Assembly (NCBI RefSeq): GCF_010645075.1
Contig: NZ_JAADZV010000002.1
Coordinates: forward strand, 186,001-250,000
Length of the DNA: 64,000 bases
Direction of reading: 5' to 3'
Source of the DNA: Flavobacterium limi
GTDB taxonomy: Bacteria; Bacteroidota; Bacteroidia; Flavobacteriales; Flavobacteriaceae
Both the position numbers and the translations under genes were made by a program. Of this stretch, positions 37,901-46,974 are shown piece after piece (position 1 is the first letter of the stretch; the number at the start of each line of letters is the position of its first letter). The notes under the pieces were generated by a model, which was not told where the DNA came from, made no database searches, and saw only the letters and a program-made list of their open reading frames with translations.

Positions 37901-38114
37901 CACCATTGATTTGCTCTTCCAATGGAATAACAATACTTTTCAAAACCACATCAGCATTCGCACCGGTATAACTTGCTGATACGTTTACTGTTGGCGGGGC
38001 GATGTCCGGATATTGAGAAATAGGCAGTTCTACTAGTCCTAAAACTCCCAAAATGACAATAATAACCGATATTACGGTCGAAAGTACCGGTCTTTGTATA
38101 AAAATTTTAAACAT
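34947..38114 (-). CDS. RND multidrug efflux permease (HAE1, AcrB-like)
   Basis: Proton-driven inner-membrane pump subunit. The 1055 residues match the hydrophobe/amphiphile efflux group: FIQRPVLSTVISVIIVILG start, VDVNENLDASIEKV, the proton-relay Asp pair in AIGIVVDDAIVVVE near residue 400, and GLLAKNGILIVEFA near 935. Two large periplasmic loops lie between membrane segments 1-2 and 7-8. An acidic tail (DGYDDEDDEDEI) ends the protein. The upstream adaptor gene ends six bases before its start, so translation is probably coupled. Confidence 0.97.
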   Translation of the reverse strand: MFKIFIQRPVLSTVISVIIVILGVLGLVELPISQYPDIAPPTVNVSASYTGANADVVLKSIVIPLEEQINGVENMTYMTSTATNDGNASIKIYFKVGTNPDLAAVNVQNRVSRATSLLPVEVTQAGVTVTKSQSSNLLIFSLYSDDKTYDQTFLQNYAKINLVPQIQRVVGVGDVTVFGAKDYSMRIWLKPDIMQQYKLIPSDISAALAEQNIEAAPGKFGENGDQAFQYVIKYKGRLANETEFGDIVIKSVGNGQMLRLKDVAKVELGSLSYASTIKTNGVESAAMAISQTPGSNARDVINNSKKLIEEAAKSFPKGVKYTLLVDVNENLDASIEKVIHTLVEAFILVFIVVFIFLQDFRSTLIPAIAVPVAIVGTFFFLSLFGFTINLLTLFAMVLAIGIVVDDAIVVVEAVHAKLDHGYKSAKKATIDTMDEISGAIISITLVMAAVFIPVTFITGSTGVFYKQFGITLAVAIILSAVNALTLSPALCALLLKPHADDHKHKSFLQRFYTSFNVAFDNVTGRYKRSVQFLSVKKWIVLASILIAGAGLFYMMKTTPSAFVPAEDQGTVFANISLPPSASMERSDIIAKQVDSIANTIPGVKNTLRIVGQNFTAGAGSAYSMVIVKLETWDKRDLSVNDVIGQLFAKTSGIREANIFFISPPTIQGFGQSGGFEFQLQDKGGHTTAEFFKVNTEFLEKLSKRPEIQYATTPFNPGFPQYMMDINLAKAKDAGVSVNSILSTMQGYYGGLYASNFNKFGKQYRVMIQASPEFRTNTQGLNKIFVRNSSGNMAPITEFVKMTRVFGPESISRFNLFTSISITGAPNPGFSSGDAIKAIQEVAAENLPAGYGYEFSGLTREELASGSETIFIFILCLVFVYFLLSAQYESYILPFAVLFSIPFGLAGAYLFSIIFKLNSNIYLQISLIMLIGLLAKNGILIVEFALDRRRKGLPIVQAAIEGAVARLRPILMTSFAFILGLVPLMFASGAGAVGNKSIGTGAVGGMLIGTILGVFVIPVLFIIFQTLQEKISGPAKDGYDDEDDEDEIHLLEAHKE

Positions 38115-38120
38115 TTTTTC

Positions 38121-39281
38121 TTATTTTAAGTCGGCATAAACCGTTTCTGCACTTACATTATTTGCTTTAATCTCAGATCCGTCCTTAAGCGAAGCAACTC
38201 CTTCTAATACAATCTGATCACCAGGTTTTAAGCCGCTTGTTACCACATAATAATTACCTGCTGTATTTTCAAGTTTGGTAATATTGACGTTTTTCGTTTT
38301 TCCGTCCTTACCCACAGTAACTGCAAAAATTTTATCCTGAAGCTCGAATGTAGCACTCTGAGGAACAATAATTCCTTCTTTAACGACATTTGGAATTCTA
38401 ACAGTTGTACTGCTTCCGCTTCTGATAATTCCTTTTGGATTTGGAAAACGTGCTCTGATATTTACTGTACCGGTTTCTGTATTGATTAATCCGTTTACAG
38501 TTTCAATTCTTCCTTTTTCGTCGTAAGTAGTTCCGTCAGAAAGCACTAAAGAAACTTCCGGCATTTTTTTGATTTTCTGAGCCAATGATGCGCCGGAATT
38601 TTCCTGAGTAAAATTCAGCAGCATTTTTTCATTCAAAGCAAAATACGCATATACATTTCCGATACTGGAAACCGTTGTCATTGGCTCAGCAGTTGCAGAA
38701 CTTACCAAACTTCCTAAACGGAAAGGTATTGAACCTACAACGCCATTCACCGGACTTGTAACAGTTGTGTATCCCAAATTAACTTTAGCATTGACTAAAG
38801 CTGCATTTGCCTGAGCTAAACTTGCCATGGCAGATTCATAATTATATTGTGCAGATTCTAATTCATATTTACTGATAATTCCTTTCTCTACTAAAGGTTT
38901 AACCTTATTCACAGCCAGTTTTGCTGTACTTACTTCTGCCTGGGCACTTTTTACACTTGCAGAAGCGGTACGAACCTGCTGTTCATATTCAGGTGCGCTG
39001 ATTTTAAATAAAGGCTGTCCTGTTTTTACTACAGCACCTTCATCTACAAATATTTTATCAATGTAACCTTCTACTCTTGGACGGATTTCTATATTTTGCT
39101 GTCCCTGAATACTTGCCGGGAAATCTGTATATAAGGTTGCAGATTGTGAGGCTAAAGTCAGGGTTTTATATTCTTTTACCTGCGGAGCCCCTTCTGCCTG
39201 AGCCGATTTATCATCTTTTTTACCGCATGATGCGATAACAATTGATGCTGCGAGAATTCTAAAAAATGATTGCTTATTCAT
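38121..39281 (-). CDS. RND efflux periplasmic adaptor (AcrA-like lipoprotein)
   Basis: Membrane-fusion protein joining permease and outer-membrane factor. The 386 residues begin with a lipoprotein signal (ILAASIVIASCG). The barrel-sandwich hybrid half appears as IEIRPRVEGYIDKIFVDEGAVVKTGQPLF, then an alpha hairpin (~95-165) and the returning LGYTTVTSPVNGVVG. It is first in the three-gene operon. The promoter must lie in the 263-base gap shared with the divergent kinase gene. Confidence 0.95.
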   Translation of the reverse strand: MNKQSFFRILAASIVIASCGKKDDKSAQAEGAPQVKEYKTLTLASQSATLYTDFPASIQGQQNIEIRPRVEGYIDKIFVDEGAVVKTGQPLFKISAPEYEQQVRTASASVKSAQAEVSTAKLAVNKVKPLVEKGIISKYELESAQYNYESAMASLAQANAALVNAKVNLGYTTVTSPVNGVVGSIPFRLGSLVSSATAEPMTTVSSIGNVYAYFALNEKMLLNFTQENSGASLAQKIKKMPEVSLVLSDGTTYDEKGRIETVNGLINTETGTVNIRARFPNPKGIIRSGSSTTVRIPNVVKEGIIVPQSATFELQDKIFAVTVGKDGKTKNVNITKLENTAGNYYVVTSGLKPGDQIVLEGVASLKDGSEIKANNVSAETVYADLK

Positions 39282-39544
39282 TGTAATAAATATGAAATTA
39301 TCGATTATTGACAGACAAAATTAGATAAAATAAAAGGTGTGAAAATTTTCAATAGACGAAGAGCTTCCAGCAATCGATAGAGATAACATTACACCCGATG
39401 GAACTTTTTAATAAATTAAACAGGTGTTTAATTTCATCTCATCGGTTCTGAAATGCTTTTTAAAGAGTGTAACTATGAATTAAGCGATTCCTTAAAAATG
39501 GTATGAAAATTAAATGTAATATTGCCATCATATCATAATTTACA

Positions 39545-40594
39545 ATGGCACCAAACTTTTTCAGACCGTATTTATTTGTCGGATTGCACATTCTCGGCTG
39601 GTCGTTATTAGGATTCATTATGTTGTTTTACATTCCATTGACCTGGAAAGTTATTCTTCCTCCGGAATTTTGGCTTTGGCAAATTATTATATTGATTTTG
39701 TTGATTTTTTTATTTTATTCAAATGCGAAAATTGTAGTTCCAAAAACGATTATCAAAAATAACACATCTCCTTATCTTGCCTGGTCCTTTCTTGCAATCT
39801 TCGTAATGCAGCTTATTGCCTATTTATATTCGTCTCAAACAGATGTTCATACAAAAGTTAGTCAGGTTTTAGGTTTTACAAAATACAGAAATCCCTATTT
39901 TGACAACTACGTTTTTATGCTCACTCTTCTTGTTTTGGGAATTAGCACCAGCTGGGCAATGCTGCAATACTGGCAAAAAGCGGCTCAGCACAAACAAAAA
40001 CTGGAACAGGACAAAACGATGGCAGAACTGGCTATGCTGAAAGCACAAATAAATCCGCATTTTTTCTTCAATTCCTTAAACAGTATTTATTCACTCACAT
40101 ACTCTAATATTGAAGATTCGAGGAATGCATTGCACACTTTAAGCCGAATGATGCGATATCTACTCTACAGCACCGAAGGCGAAAGAACTACGTTGCTTAA
40201 AGAAGTCGAATTCCTCAAAGATTTTATCGCACTAATGAAACTCCGTGCCAACAGAAAATTAAATATCATTACAGAAATACCCGAAAAACTAAACGATTAC
40301 CCAATCGTACCAATGTTATTATTACCTTTAGTAGAAAATGCTTTTAAGCATGGGGTACATGCCACCGAAAAAAGCGAAATTATCATACAACTGAAACAAA
40401 ATCACACCAATCTGACATTTGAAGTACTCAATACTTACTTCGAAAAAACATCGAATACAGAACCGGGCGGAATTGGTTTAACAAATACAAAACGCAGACT
40501 ACAACTTATTTATCCTCACAAACACGCTATAAACTGTGGTGTAAATAAAGACGGAAAATATGAAGTTGAGCTGCAGATAACTTTAGAACAATGA
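39545..40594 (+). CDS. LytS-type sensor histidine kinase beside the efflux operon
   Basis: Membrane sensor kinase of 349 residues. Four hydrophobic segments cover residues ~8-140. The phospho-acceptor His lies in AQINPHFFFNSLNSIYSL near 170, and the ATPase domain shows LLPLVENAFKHG and GGIGLTNTKRRLQLIYP. Its stop overlaps the response regulator start (ATGA). It is divergent from the RND operon across a 263-base region, so efflux genes are plausible targets. The signal is unknown. Confidence 0.92.
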   Translation: MAPNFFRPYLFVGLHILGWSLLGFIMLFYIPLTWKVILPPEFWLWQIIILILLIFLFYSNAKIVVPKTIIKNNTSPYLAWSFLAIFVMQLIAYLYSSQTDVHTKVSQVLGFTKYRNPYFDNYVFMLTLLVLGISTSWAMLQYWQKAAQHKQKLEQDKTMAELAMLKAQINPHFFFNSLNSIYSLTYSNIEDSRNALHTLSRMMRYLLYSTEGERTTLLKEVEFLKDFIALMKLRANRKLNIITEIPEKLNDYPIVPMLLLPLVENAFKHGVHATEKSEIIIQLKQNHTNLTFEVLNTYFEKTSNTEPGGIGLTNTKRRLQLIYPHKHAINCGVNKDGKYEVELQITLEQ

Positions 40595-41322
40595 CAATAT
40601 TAAAATGCATAGCAGTAGATGACGAACCATTAGCCCTGAAACTGGTCGAAACTTTTATTGAGCAGACACCTTTTCTCCAATTAAGCTGCAGCTGTGATAA
40701 TGCAGTAGAAGCTTTAAGCTTAATTCGGGAAAAACAGCCTGATTTAGTTTTTTTAGATATAAACATGCCTAATCTTAGCGGAATGGAACTGGCAAGACTC
40801 TTACAGGATCAGTCGACACCAATTCCAAAAATAATTTTCACTACTGCCTACAATCATTACGCCATTGAAGGCTACAAGGTAAATGCGGTAGATTATCTTT
40901 TAAAACCCTTTAGTTATGAAGAGTTTTTGCGCGCTGCCAGTAAAGTATTACAGATAACAGAAGAATCTTCGAGTCACTATCAGCCTATTGCTACTGATGA
41001 TGAGTTTTTCTTCTTAAAAGTGGAATATCAATGGGTCCGAATTTCTTTAAAAGATGTTTTGTATATCGAAAGTTTAAAAGACTATGTAAAGGTTCATCTT
41101 GTTGATTCTGATAAGGCCGTGCTTTCACTTATCTCTTTAAAAGCCTTGGAAGAAAAATTACCATCTTCAAAATTTATGAGAATCCATCGGTCCTTTATTG
41201 TTTCTCTGGACAAAATAAATACCATTAGTAAAAATTCCATTTTTATTGGAAAAACTGAAATTACGGTCGGAGAACAATACAAAGAAGCATTTAAAACAAT
41301 TGTTGACAGATGGTTGAAATAA
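40591..41322 (+). CDS. LytTR-family response regulator
   Basis: Partner of the overlapping kinase. The receiver has AVDDEP at the start, the acceptor Asp56 in DLVFLDINMPN, TTAYNHYAIEGYKV and the Lys in YLLKPFSYEEF. The LytTR DNA-binding domain covers the last ~100 residues (VLYIESLKDYVKVHL, FMRIHRSFIVSLDKI). The DUF3861 gene follows 13 bases later and may be in the same transcript. Confidence 0.93.
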   Translation: MTILKCIAVDDEPLALKLVETFIEQTPFLQLSCSCDNAVEALSLIREKQPDLVFLDINMPNLSGMELARLLQDQSTPIPKIIFTTAYNHYAIEGYKVNAVDYLLKPFSYEEFLRAASKVLQITEESSSHYQPIATDDEFFFLKVEYQWVRISLKDVLYIESLKDYVKVHLVDSDKAVLSLISLKALEEKLPSSKFMRIHRSFIVSLDKINTISKNSIFIGKTEITVGEQYKEAFKTIVDRWLK

Positions 41323-41335
41323 AAATAAAATAATC

Positions 41336-41629
41336 ATGGAAAAAAAATCAAACAAATATTATCTTACATTGAGCCTAAAAGAATACTCAAACGGAGAAAC
41401 AGCACCAGCAAAAGAACTTGGAATTGAATTTGAAAACCACGATGAAATTTTTAGTATTATTGAAAAAATCAAAACTAAAAACGTTTTCAATAATGAATCT
41501 GAAGCAACACAATTTGCATTGGGTTTAAAGTTATTTGGAGAAATAAAATTAAAGCATCGGAAAAATCCTCTTTTTGATGAAATTAATGAGGTGTTTCCAG
41601 TTTTCATGAAAAAGCTGAAAAGCTTATAA
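41336..41629 (+). CDS. DUF3861 family small protein
   Basis: A 97-residue cytoplasmic protein matching DUF3861: YYLTLSLKEYSNGETAPAKELGIEFENHDEIF at the front, then ATQFALGLKLFGEIKLKHRKNPLF and a FPVFMKKL end. Function is not known for the family. It begins 13 bases after the response regulator gene, so co-transcription is likely. Confidence 0.75.
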   Translation: MEKKSNKYYLTLSLKEYSNGETAPAKELGIEFENHDEIFSIIEKIKTKNVFNNESEATQFALGLKLFGEIKLKHRKNPLFDEINEVFPVFMKKLKSL

Positions 41630-41696
41630 ACAAGATCTTATTATCCAGGATTTTTACACAGTTAATTATTTGATAACATTAAAGTTACTGTAAATT

Positions 41697-41704
41697 TATA
41701 TTTG
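41697..41704 (+). promoter_or_regulatory. -7 promoter element upstream of the GH1 gene
   Basis: TATATTTG fits TAnnTTTG exactly. A TTTG lies 24 bases upstream as a possible -33 element, slightly farther than usual. Transcription would begin near 41711, leaving a ~130-base leader before the GH1 start. Confidence 0.45.
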
Positions 41705-41732
41705 TTTACTTATTTTGAATAAAACAAATATT

Positions 41733-41816
41733 ATGAAATTCTTTAGCTTAAATTTTCTGGTTTCTATTAAAGAATGGCTTTTTCTTAGAGCCATGCATTC
41801 ATCATTTATTCATTAA
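41733..41816 (+). CDS. Possible 27-residue leader ORF upstream of the GH1 gene
   Basis: ATG to TAA, 27 codons, beginning MKFFSLNFLVSIKEW. It is preceded by the -7 element at 41697 and contains a 6 bp hairpin ATGGCT/AGCCAT near its end. It stops 26 bases before the GH1 ATG. It could be a regulatory leader or chance; no homology is known to me. Confidence 0.25.
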   Translation: MKFFSLNFLVSIKEWLFLRAMHSSFIH

Positions 41817-41842
41817 TTTTCAAAATAAGAAAATACATTTGA

Positions 41843-43213
41843 ATGAATAAATTAGAGAAGTCATTTTTAAATAAAGACCAGTTTGGTCAGGATTTTCTAT
41901 GGGGCGTTTCTACAGCTGCTTTTCAAATTGAAGGTGCTCATGATACAGATGGTAAAGGTCCTTCGATTTGGGATGTTTTCACCAGCCAAAAAGGTAAAAT
42001 TAAAAATGCTCATCATGCTATAAATGCATGCAATTTTTATAATTGCTACAAAGATGATATCCATTTAATACGCGAATTAAATATTCCTAATTTCAGATTT
42101 TCTATAAGCTGGTCGCGTATTATGCCTACAGGTATTTATCCGATAAATCAATCAGGTATAGATTATTACAACAAAGTAATTGATTTTTTACTTGAATGTA
42201 GAATTGAGCCTTGGGTAACTTTATATCATTGGGATTTACCACATTCACTTGAAGTAAAAGGTGGATGGACAAACAGAGAATGTGCTTCGTGGTTTTCGGA
42301 TTATGCGGAAGTATGTGCGCAGCATTTTGGCGACAGGGTAAAAAACTGGATGGTAATAAATGAGCCTTCTGTTTTTACAGGAGCAGGTTATTTTCTAGGG
42401 ATTCATGCACCAGGAAAAAAAGGTATTACCAATTATTTAAAAGCCATACACCATGTAACATTAGCGACAGCCGCTGGTGCAAAGAAGCTAAGACAATATA
42501 TTCCTGATGCTAATATTGGAACGACTTTTTCCTGTACACATATTGAGCCATTCTCTGATAAAACTTCTGATGTTCAGGCTGCAAAACGCGTTGATACGTT
42601 ATTAAACAGAACTTTTATAGAACCTATTTTAGGACTTGGATATCCACAGGAAGATCTCCCGGTTCTTAAAAAACTTAATAATTATATTCAGGCGAATGAT
42701 CTGGAAAATGCAGTTTTTGATTTTGATTTTATTGGTCTTCAGTGTTACACCCGGGAAATTGTTAAATCATCGTTGTTGACTCCATATATTGGTGCTGAAT
42801 TAGTAAGTGCTGAAAAAAGAAATGTCATATCTACTGAGATGGGTTGGGAAATATATCCTCCTGCCCTTTATCATATCCTTCAAAAATTTAATTCTTATGA
42901 AGGAATTAAAAAAATCATAATTACTGAAAACGGAGCTGCATTTCCAGACACCATTACAAACGGAAAAGTATATGATATTAAACGAACGCATTATATACAA
43001 GATCATTTGGAGCAATTACTTAAAGCAAAACAGGAAGGCTGTAAAGTAGACGGCTATTTTGTATGGAGCCTTACAGATAATTTCGAGTGGGCAGAAGGGT
43101 ATAATGCCAGATTTGGCTTAGTTCATATTGATTTTGAAACTCAAAAAAGAACGATTAAACAATCCGGGATTTGGTTTCGGGATTTTTTAGAACATAGCAA
43201 AGAAATTATATAA
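41843..43213 (+). CDS. GH1 beta-glucosidase
   Basis: Hydrolyses beta-glucosides such as cellobiose. The 456-residue barrel has FLWGVSTAAFQIEGAHDTDGKGPSIWDVF at the N-terminus, the acid/base Glu in NWMVINEPSVF near 165, and the nucleophile Glu in IIITENGAAF near 360. The closing VWSLTDNFEWAEGYNARFGL is also typical. There is no signal peptide, so it is cytoplasmic. It is the only beta-glucoside gene in this stretch, and its transporter is not adjacent. Confidence 0.95.
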   Translation: MNKLEKSFLNKDQFGQDFLWGVSTAAFQIEGAHDTDGKGPSIWDVFTSQKGKIKNAHHAINACNFYNCYKDDIHLIRELNIPNFRFSISWSRIMPTGIYPINQSGIDYYNKVIDFLLECRIEPWVTLYHWDLPHSLEVKGGWTNRECASWFSDYAEVCAQHFGDRVKNWMVINEPSVFTGAGYFLGIHAPGKKGITNYLKAIHHVTLATAAGAKKLRQYIPDANIGTTFSCTHIEPFSDKTSDVQAAKRVDTLLNRTFIEPILGLGYPQEDLPVLKKLNNYIQANDLENAVFDFDFIGLQCYTREIVKSSLLTPYIGAELVSAEKRNVISTEMGWEIYPPALYHILQKFNSYEGIKKIIITENGAAFPDTITNGKVYDIKRTHYIQDHLEQLLKAKQEGCKVDGYFVWSLTDNFEWAEGYNARFGLVHIDFETQKRTIKQSGIWFRDFLEHSKEII

Positions 43214-43292
43214 TTCAACAAATAAATTATATAAAACTAACAGTATCATTCATACTTAAATTTAGGGCTTAAATGTTTAAATTAAGGATGAA

Positions 43293-43685
43293 ATGGATAT
43301 AGCAACACAAATCTTCTGGTTATTTATCCTTGCAATCCCTATTGCATGCGTCAGCTGGACAGTTACTCACGAAGAAGTATTCCGAGAACCCAGAGAATGG
43401 TGTGTAAATCGTTCACAAAATGATAAGAAATTTTTGAAGAGAAAGTTTTTCTACCTCTTTACCTGTGAATACTGTTTCAGCCATTATGTTACATTTTTTT
43501 TCGTATTCTTTTGCAACTTCAAACTGTTAATTACTGACTGGAGAGGTTATTTTATAGCTGGATTTTCGCTCATTTTTTTAGCTAATATTTATATGAGTTT
43601 TTTTGCTTTACTGAGACAAACGATTAAAAAAGAAAAGGTTGAAATAAAAAAAATGGAAACAGATACAAATGAACTACAGGAGTAA
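43293..43685 (+). CDS. Conserved-looking membrane protein with a CxxC motif
   Basis: A 130-residue protein with about three hydrophobic segments and a Lys/Glu-rich C-terminal tail. FTCEYCFSHYVTFFF resembles the CxxCxSFW-type motif of DUF1360 membrane proteins, but the match is partial. No function can be assigned. It follows the GH1 gene after 79 bases. Confidence 0.55.
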   Translation: MDIATQIFWLFILAIPIACVSWTVTHEEVFREPREWCVNRSQNDKKFLKRKFFYLFTCEYCFSHYVTFFFVFFCNFKLLITDWRGYFIAGFSLIFLANIYMSFFALLRQTIKKEKVEIKKMETDTNELQE

Positions 43686-43752
43686 ATTAGACAGAAGAAA
43701 TGACTACAATTTCAGCTCTTTCTCTTTTCGAATTTAGCGTCTAAGTCTGAAA

Positions 43753-44937
43753 TTAATTTTGAATAATATAATTAGTTTTATCCGGATTGTCTCTAATCAC
43801 TTTAAAATATTCTGATGGCGATTTTCCGGTGTGTTTTACAAAAGCCCTGAAGCAAGTAGTTCTTGATTTAAAACCTGATCCCCAAGCCATTCCTTCAAGA
43901 GAAAGATCTTTCCACTCGGGATCATTAATTTTTTCATTAAAATATTCTATTCTTTTAAGATTTACAAAATCCTGAAAATGAAGATTAAATTCTGAATTAA
44001 TTAAATTAGAAAGATTATGTACTGATATTCCGGTTTCATCAGACAGGTCACGAATTACAAAGTCTTTTTTCAGAAAAAGTTTTTTACCTAGAAACACAGT
44101 GTTCAGTTTTATTAGATATTCTTGTTTTTTTTCCTGAGTTAATTCTTTTACTGAGGGCAGATTATTTTTGCTTTCATCAGTTTTTACAATTTGGCAATCG
44201 TCATCATTTATTACAGGATAATTTTCAAATGATACATCTAAATCATAAAACATTTGTGGTTTAAAATAAAGGCAGCCTACAGTAAAAATAAGAACAGAAG
44301 ATATTAAAATGTAACATGAAAAGTCTGTCATAGTAATGCTATTAATCAAAAAGTAATGTACAAAAAGAGTTGAAAACAAAAATAATATCACCAAATTATA
44401 GATTCTTATCCAGCTTACATTAGTTTTTAAAAACTGAGTTTCTTCATTTTTTTTAAAATCATAATTTAAGATCATCATCGTCTGACAAAAAGCATACATC
44501 AACCAAATTGTGAGGCTCATCATTGAAAAAGGGCTATCTATTTTACTATATAAGAAACTCATTATTTCCATTTTAAAGTAATTTCTAATCCATACAAAAA
44601 TGGTTAAACTGAAGTAGAACAAAAATGGCATAAAATGCAACCAGTCATATTTTTTAAATAATGTATCAGTGAATAAAACACTTCTAGTATATAGAAAAGC
44701 GGAAGGGGCTGCCAAAAAAATAAAAGACTTTGTAATAGTAAATAAACTGGGCAAATTTTTAAAAACATTTACCGACAGATAAAAATTATATATGCTGGCA
44801 ACAGTCAGACTAAACAAAAATAATCCCAAAAAAAAACTTTTTGAATAATTATTTTTTGAAAAAAGAACCATAATGGAAGTGGCAAAGCCAATAAAAATAG
44901 CTACGAAAAAGAAAAGTGAAAGTAGAATATCAATCAT
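43753..44937 (-). CDS. Membrane-bound AraC-type transcriptional regulator
   Basis: A 394-residue protein with about seven hydrophobic segments in residues 1-230, then a cytoplasmic linker and a C-terminal AraC helix-turn-helix. FVIRDLSDETGISVHNLSNLINSEF and GMAWGSGFKSRTTCFRAFVKHTGKSPSEYF are the two DNA-reading helices. Bacteroidota carry many such 7TM-AraC sensors; ligands are mostly unknown. It is convergent with the membrane protein gene at 43293. Confidence 0.88.
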   Translation of the reverse strand: MIDILLSLFFFVAIFIGFATSIMVLFSKNNYSKSFFLGLFLFSLTVASIYNFYLSVNVFKNLPSLFTITKSFIFLAAPSAFLYTRSVLFTDTLFKKYDWLHFMPFLFYFSLTIFVWIRNYFKMEIMSFLYSKIDSPFSMMSLTIWLMYAFCQTMMILNYDFKKNEETQFLKTNVSWIRIYNLVILFLFSTLFVHYFLINSITMTDFSCYILISSVLIFTVGCLYFKPQMFYDLDVSFENYPVINDDDCQIVKTDESKNNLPSVKELTQEKKQEYLIKLNTVFLGKKLFLKKDFVIRDLSDETGISVHNLSNLINSEFNLHFQDFVNLKRIEYFNEKINDPEWKDLSLEGMAWGSGFKSRTTCFRAFVKHTGKSPSEYFKVIRDNPDKTNYIIQN

Positions 44938-45196
44938 AATGACTAATTTATTTTTAATACATCTCTCTTGTTTTCTTAAGGTAAATTAAAATAATCAATC
45001 TGAAATGAACGAAATACAATTAACAATCAAGACACTCATAAAACATTATATAACAACACCTTAACTTTCAACCAAAGATAACATTTTTGTTTGAACAACA
45101 AAATAAATATTAAAATTCTTACTTATTTTGAGGCAATATTATTATTTTCTTGTTTAGGCTAAAAAATATATTTAACATGGTTAATTGCATAATGAT
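44938..45196. other. Non-coding stretch upstream of the membrane AraC gene
   Basis: The 383-base gap from 44938 to 45320 is AT-rich and holds only the cupin terminator (45197-45234). It should contain the promoter of the gene ending at 43753, but I do not see a clear TAnnTTTG with a -33 element. No small ORF is convincing. Confidence 0.5.
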
Positions 45197-45234
45197 AAAA
45201 AGCTGCATTCACAAATACATGAATACAGCTTTTT
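45197..45234 (-). terminator. Terminator of the cupin gene
   Basis: Inverted repeat AAAAAGCTG/CAGCTTTTT, extended by five more pairs after one mismatch. On the minus strand the second arm supplies the T-run. It lies 87 bases past the cupin stop codon. Confidence 0.75.
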
Positions 45235-45320
45235 ACTTAGTACTTAAACATACTATACCAAATATTTTTTTTAATCTGGATTTCAATTTTTGCGAAACCC
45301 AAAAATAGTTCTTAAACACC

Positions 45321-45725
45321 TCAGTGATTCAAAAGAAAATATTCGCCATCTGTTACTTTTTCTAACCAGGTTCCGTGTCCCTTATCGATTTCTGTAATAA
45401 TAGTAATATATGAAAACTTTCCAAATGGTGTAGCTCCATACCAATGTTCGACTCCAGGCAGAATAGTAACCACTTCATCTTTACTAAGCATGCGGACTGC
45501 GCTTCCTCTTTCCTGATAATAACCAATTCCGTCTTTTGCAATAAGCATGTGCAGACTTGCATTACTATGCCAGTTGCTTCTTGCACAAGGTTCAAAAGTA
45601 ACTTCCTTAATAACAGTATTTTCAGGATGAATTGTACTGCTCTGTTTCTTATACGAAACGTCGCCAGTCATATATGTACCAGGCACTTTTCCTTCTTCGA
45701 TAACAGCTGAATAATTTGTTGACAT
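45321..45725 (-). CDS. Cupin-domain protein (hydroxynitrile lyase-like cupin)
   Basis: A 134-residue single cupin. The metal-site motifs are RSNWHSNASLHMLIAKDGIGYYQERG and, later, GVEHWYGATPFGKF. Length and motif layout resemble small Mn-cupins related to bacterial hydroxynitrile lyases and cupins fused to carboxymuconolactone decarboxylases; the true substrate is unknown. The first histidine pair is partly replaced (NWHSNASLH), so metal geometry may differ. The upstream AraC gene, same strand, is a likely regulator. Confidence 0.8.
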   Translation of the reverse strand: MSTNYSAVIEEGKVPGTYMTGDVSYKKQSSTIHPENTVIKEVTFEPCARSNWHSNASLHMLIAKDGIGYYQERGSAVRMLSKDEVVTILPGVEHWYGATPFGKFSYITIITEIDKGHGTWLEKVTDGEYFLLNH

Positions 45726-45957
45726 AAAATTTAGTTATTTTTTTGAGATTTAATTTTATCTAAAACTACCTTACATCAATCAACTATATCATAATCAAAC
45801 AACTAAATTTAAGAAAGCCAGAAATCGCTTTATGAAGTATTATTTAGTCTGCAAAAATGACAAATAACCAATACGGTAATTTCAAAGCAAAATTAGCCCA
45901 ACTATGCTTTCAGAAAATAACAATATTCAAACAAAAAATTATGAATTTGAAACAATT

Positions 45958-46830
45958 TTACATTCTCAAGGATTTGGGAATTGTCCCGGTAAGTCTTTTA
46001 AAGTAATTATTAAAATAACTCGGATATTCAAATCCAAGTGAGTAACCAATATCAGCAATACTCCAGTCCGTATGCTGCAACAATGCTTTTGCCTCTCCAA
46101 TAATTCTTTCTGTAATATGGGCTGTGGTTGATTTTCCTGTGATTTCTTTCACTGAACGATTTAAATGATTTACATGTACAGCAAGGTTCTGTGCATAATC
46201 CTGAGGTGTTTTAAGCAATAAAGGCTGGTTTTTTGCCTCAATAGGAAATTGTCTTTCCAGCAATTCTAAAAATAAGGAAGTAATTCTTGAAGATGCATTT
46301 TTATGTTTGAAGAAGTTTTCTGAAGGCTGCATCTTCATAGATTCATGAATAACCAGATTGATATAATTTCGAATTAAATCATCTTTAAAAATGTAATCTG
46401 TTTTCTGTTCTTCGATCATCTTTTCAAACAGCGAATTTATAAATACCTTTTGTTCAGCACTTAAATAAAATATCGGTGTTCCGCCAATTTTAAATAAAGG
46501 GCACTCATGAAGGCTTTCTGAACGATCATTCATCCTTAAAAATTCTTCGGTAAAAACACATGCAAATCCGTGAAAAGATTCAGAAAGTAATTCCCATGAA
46601 TACGGAATATAAGGATTACCAAAAAACAAAGAAGTTCCATCAGTTTCAATACCCCTATCTGCATACTGAATAAGACTCTTGCCCGTACTGATACTGATTT
46701 TATAAAAATCCCTGCGGTTGTAAGTAGGTATAACAGTACAGTCAGTCCCAATTGGATATACTTTAAAACCTTTCAGCTTTAAATCAGAATTATTAAAGTC
46801 GACTAACTCTGGTGTAATATTTTCTTTCAT
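45958..46830 (-). CDS. AraC-family transcriptional regulator
   Basis: Cytoplasmic regulator of 290 residues. An N-terminal cupin-like region (residues ~20-130, with GTSLFFGNPYIPYSWELLS) is followed by an AraC helix-turn-helix (AQNLAVHVNHLNRSVKEITGK, then WSIADIGYSLGFEYPSYFNNYFKRLTG). This is the usual layout of small-molecule-responsive AraC proteins. It lies 232 bases upstream of the cupin gene on the same strand and is divergent from the Crp-type regulator. Confidence 0.92.
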   Translation of the reverse strand: MKENITPELVDFNNSDLKLKGFKVYPIGTDCTVIPTYNRRDFYKISISTGKSLIQYADRGIETDGTSLFFGNPYIPYSWELLSESFHGFACVFTEEFLRMNDRSESLHECPLFKIGGTPIFYLSAEQKVFINSLFEKMIEEQKTDYIFKDDLIRNYINLVIHESMKMQPSENFFKHKNASSRITSLFLELLERQFPIEAKNQPLLLKTPQDYAQNLAVHVNHLNRSVKEITGKSTTAHITERIIGEAKALLQHTDWSIADIGYSLGFEYPSYFNNYFKRLTGTIPKSLRM

Positions 46831-46974
46831 TTTGCAAAGTTATGAAAATCAAACAAAACAAATTCAAGAGTCAATTTCAATTTCAAAAATCAAACTCAAT
46901 CACAATTTTTGAAAATCAATTCAATTTTTCGGCTCTAAAATTGTTGTTTTTCACTGGAATTTAAATTTACACTT

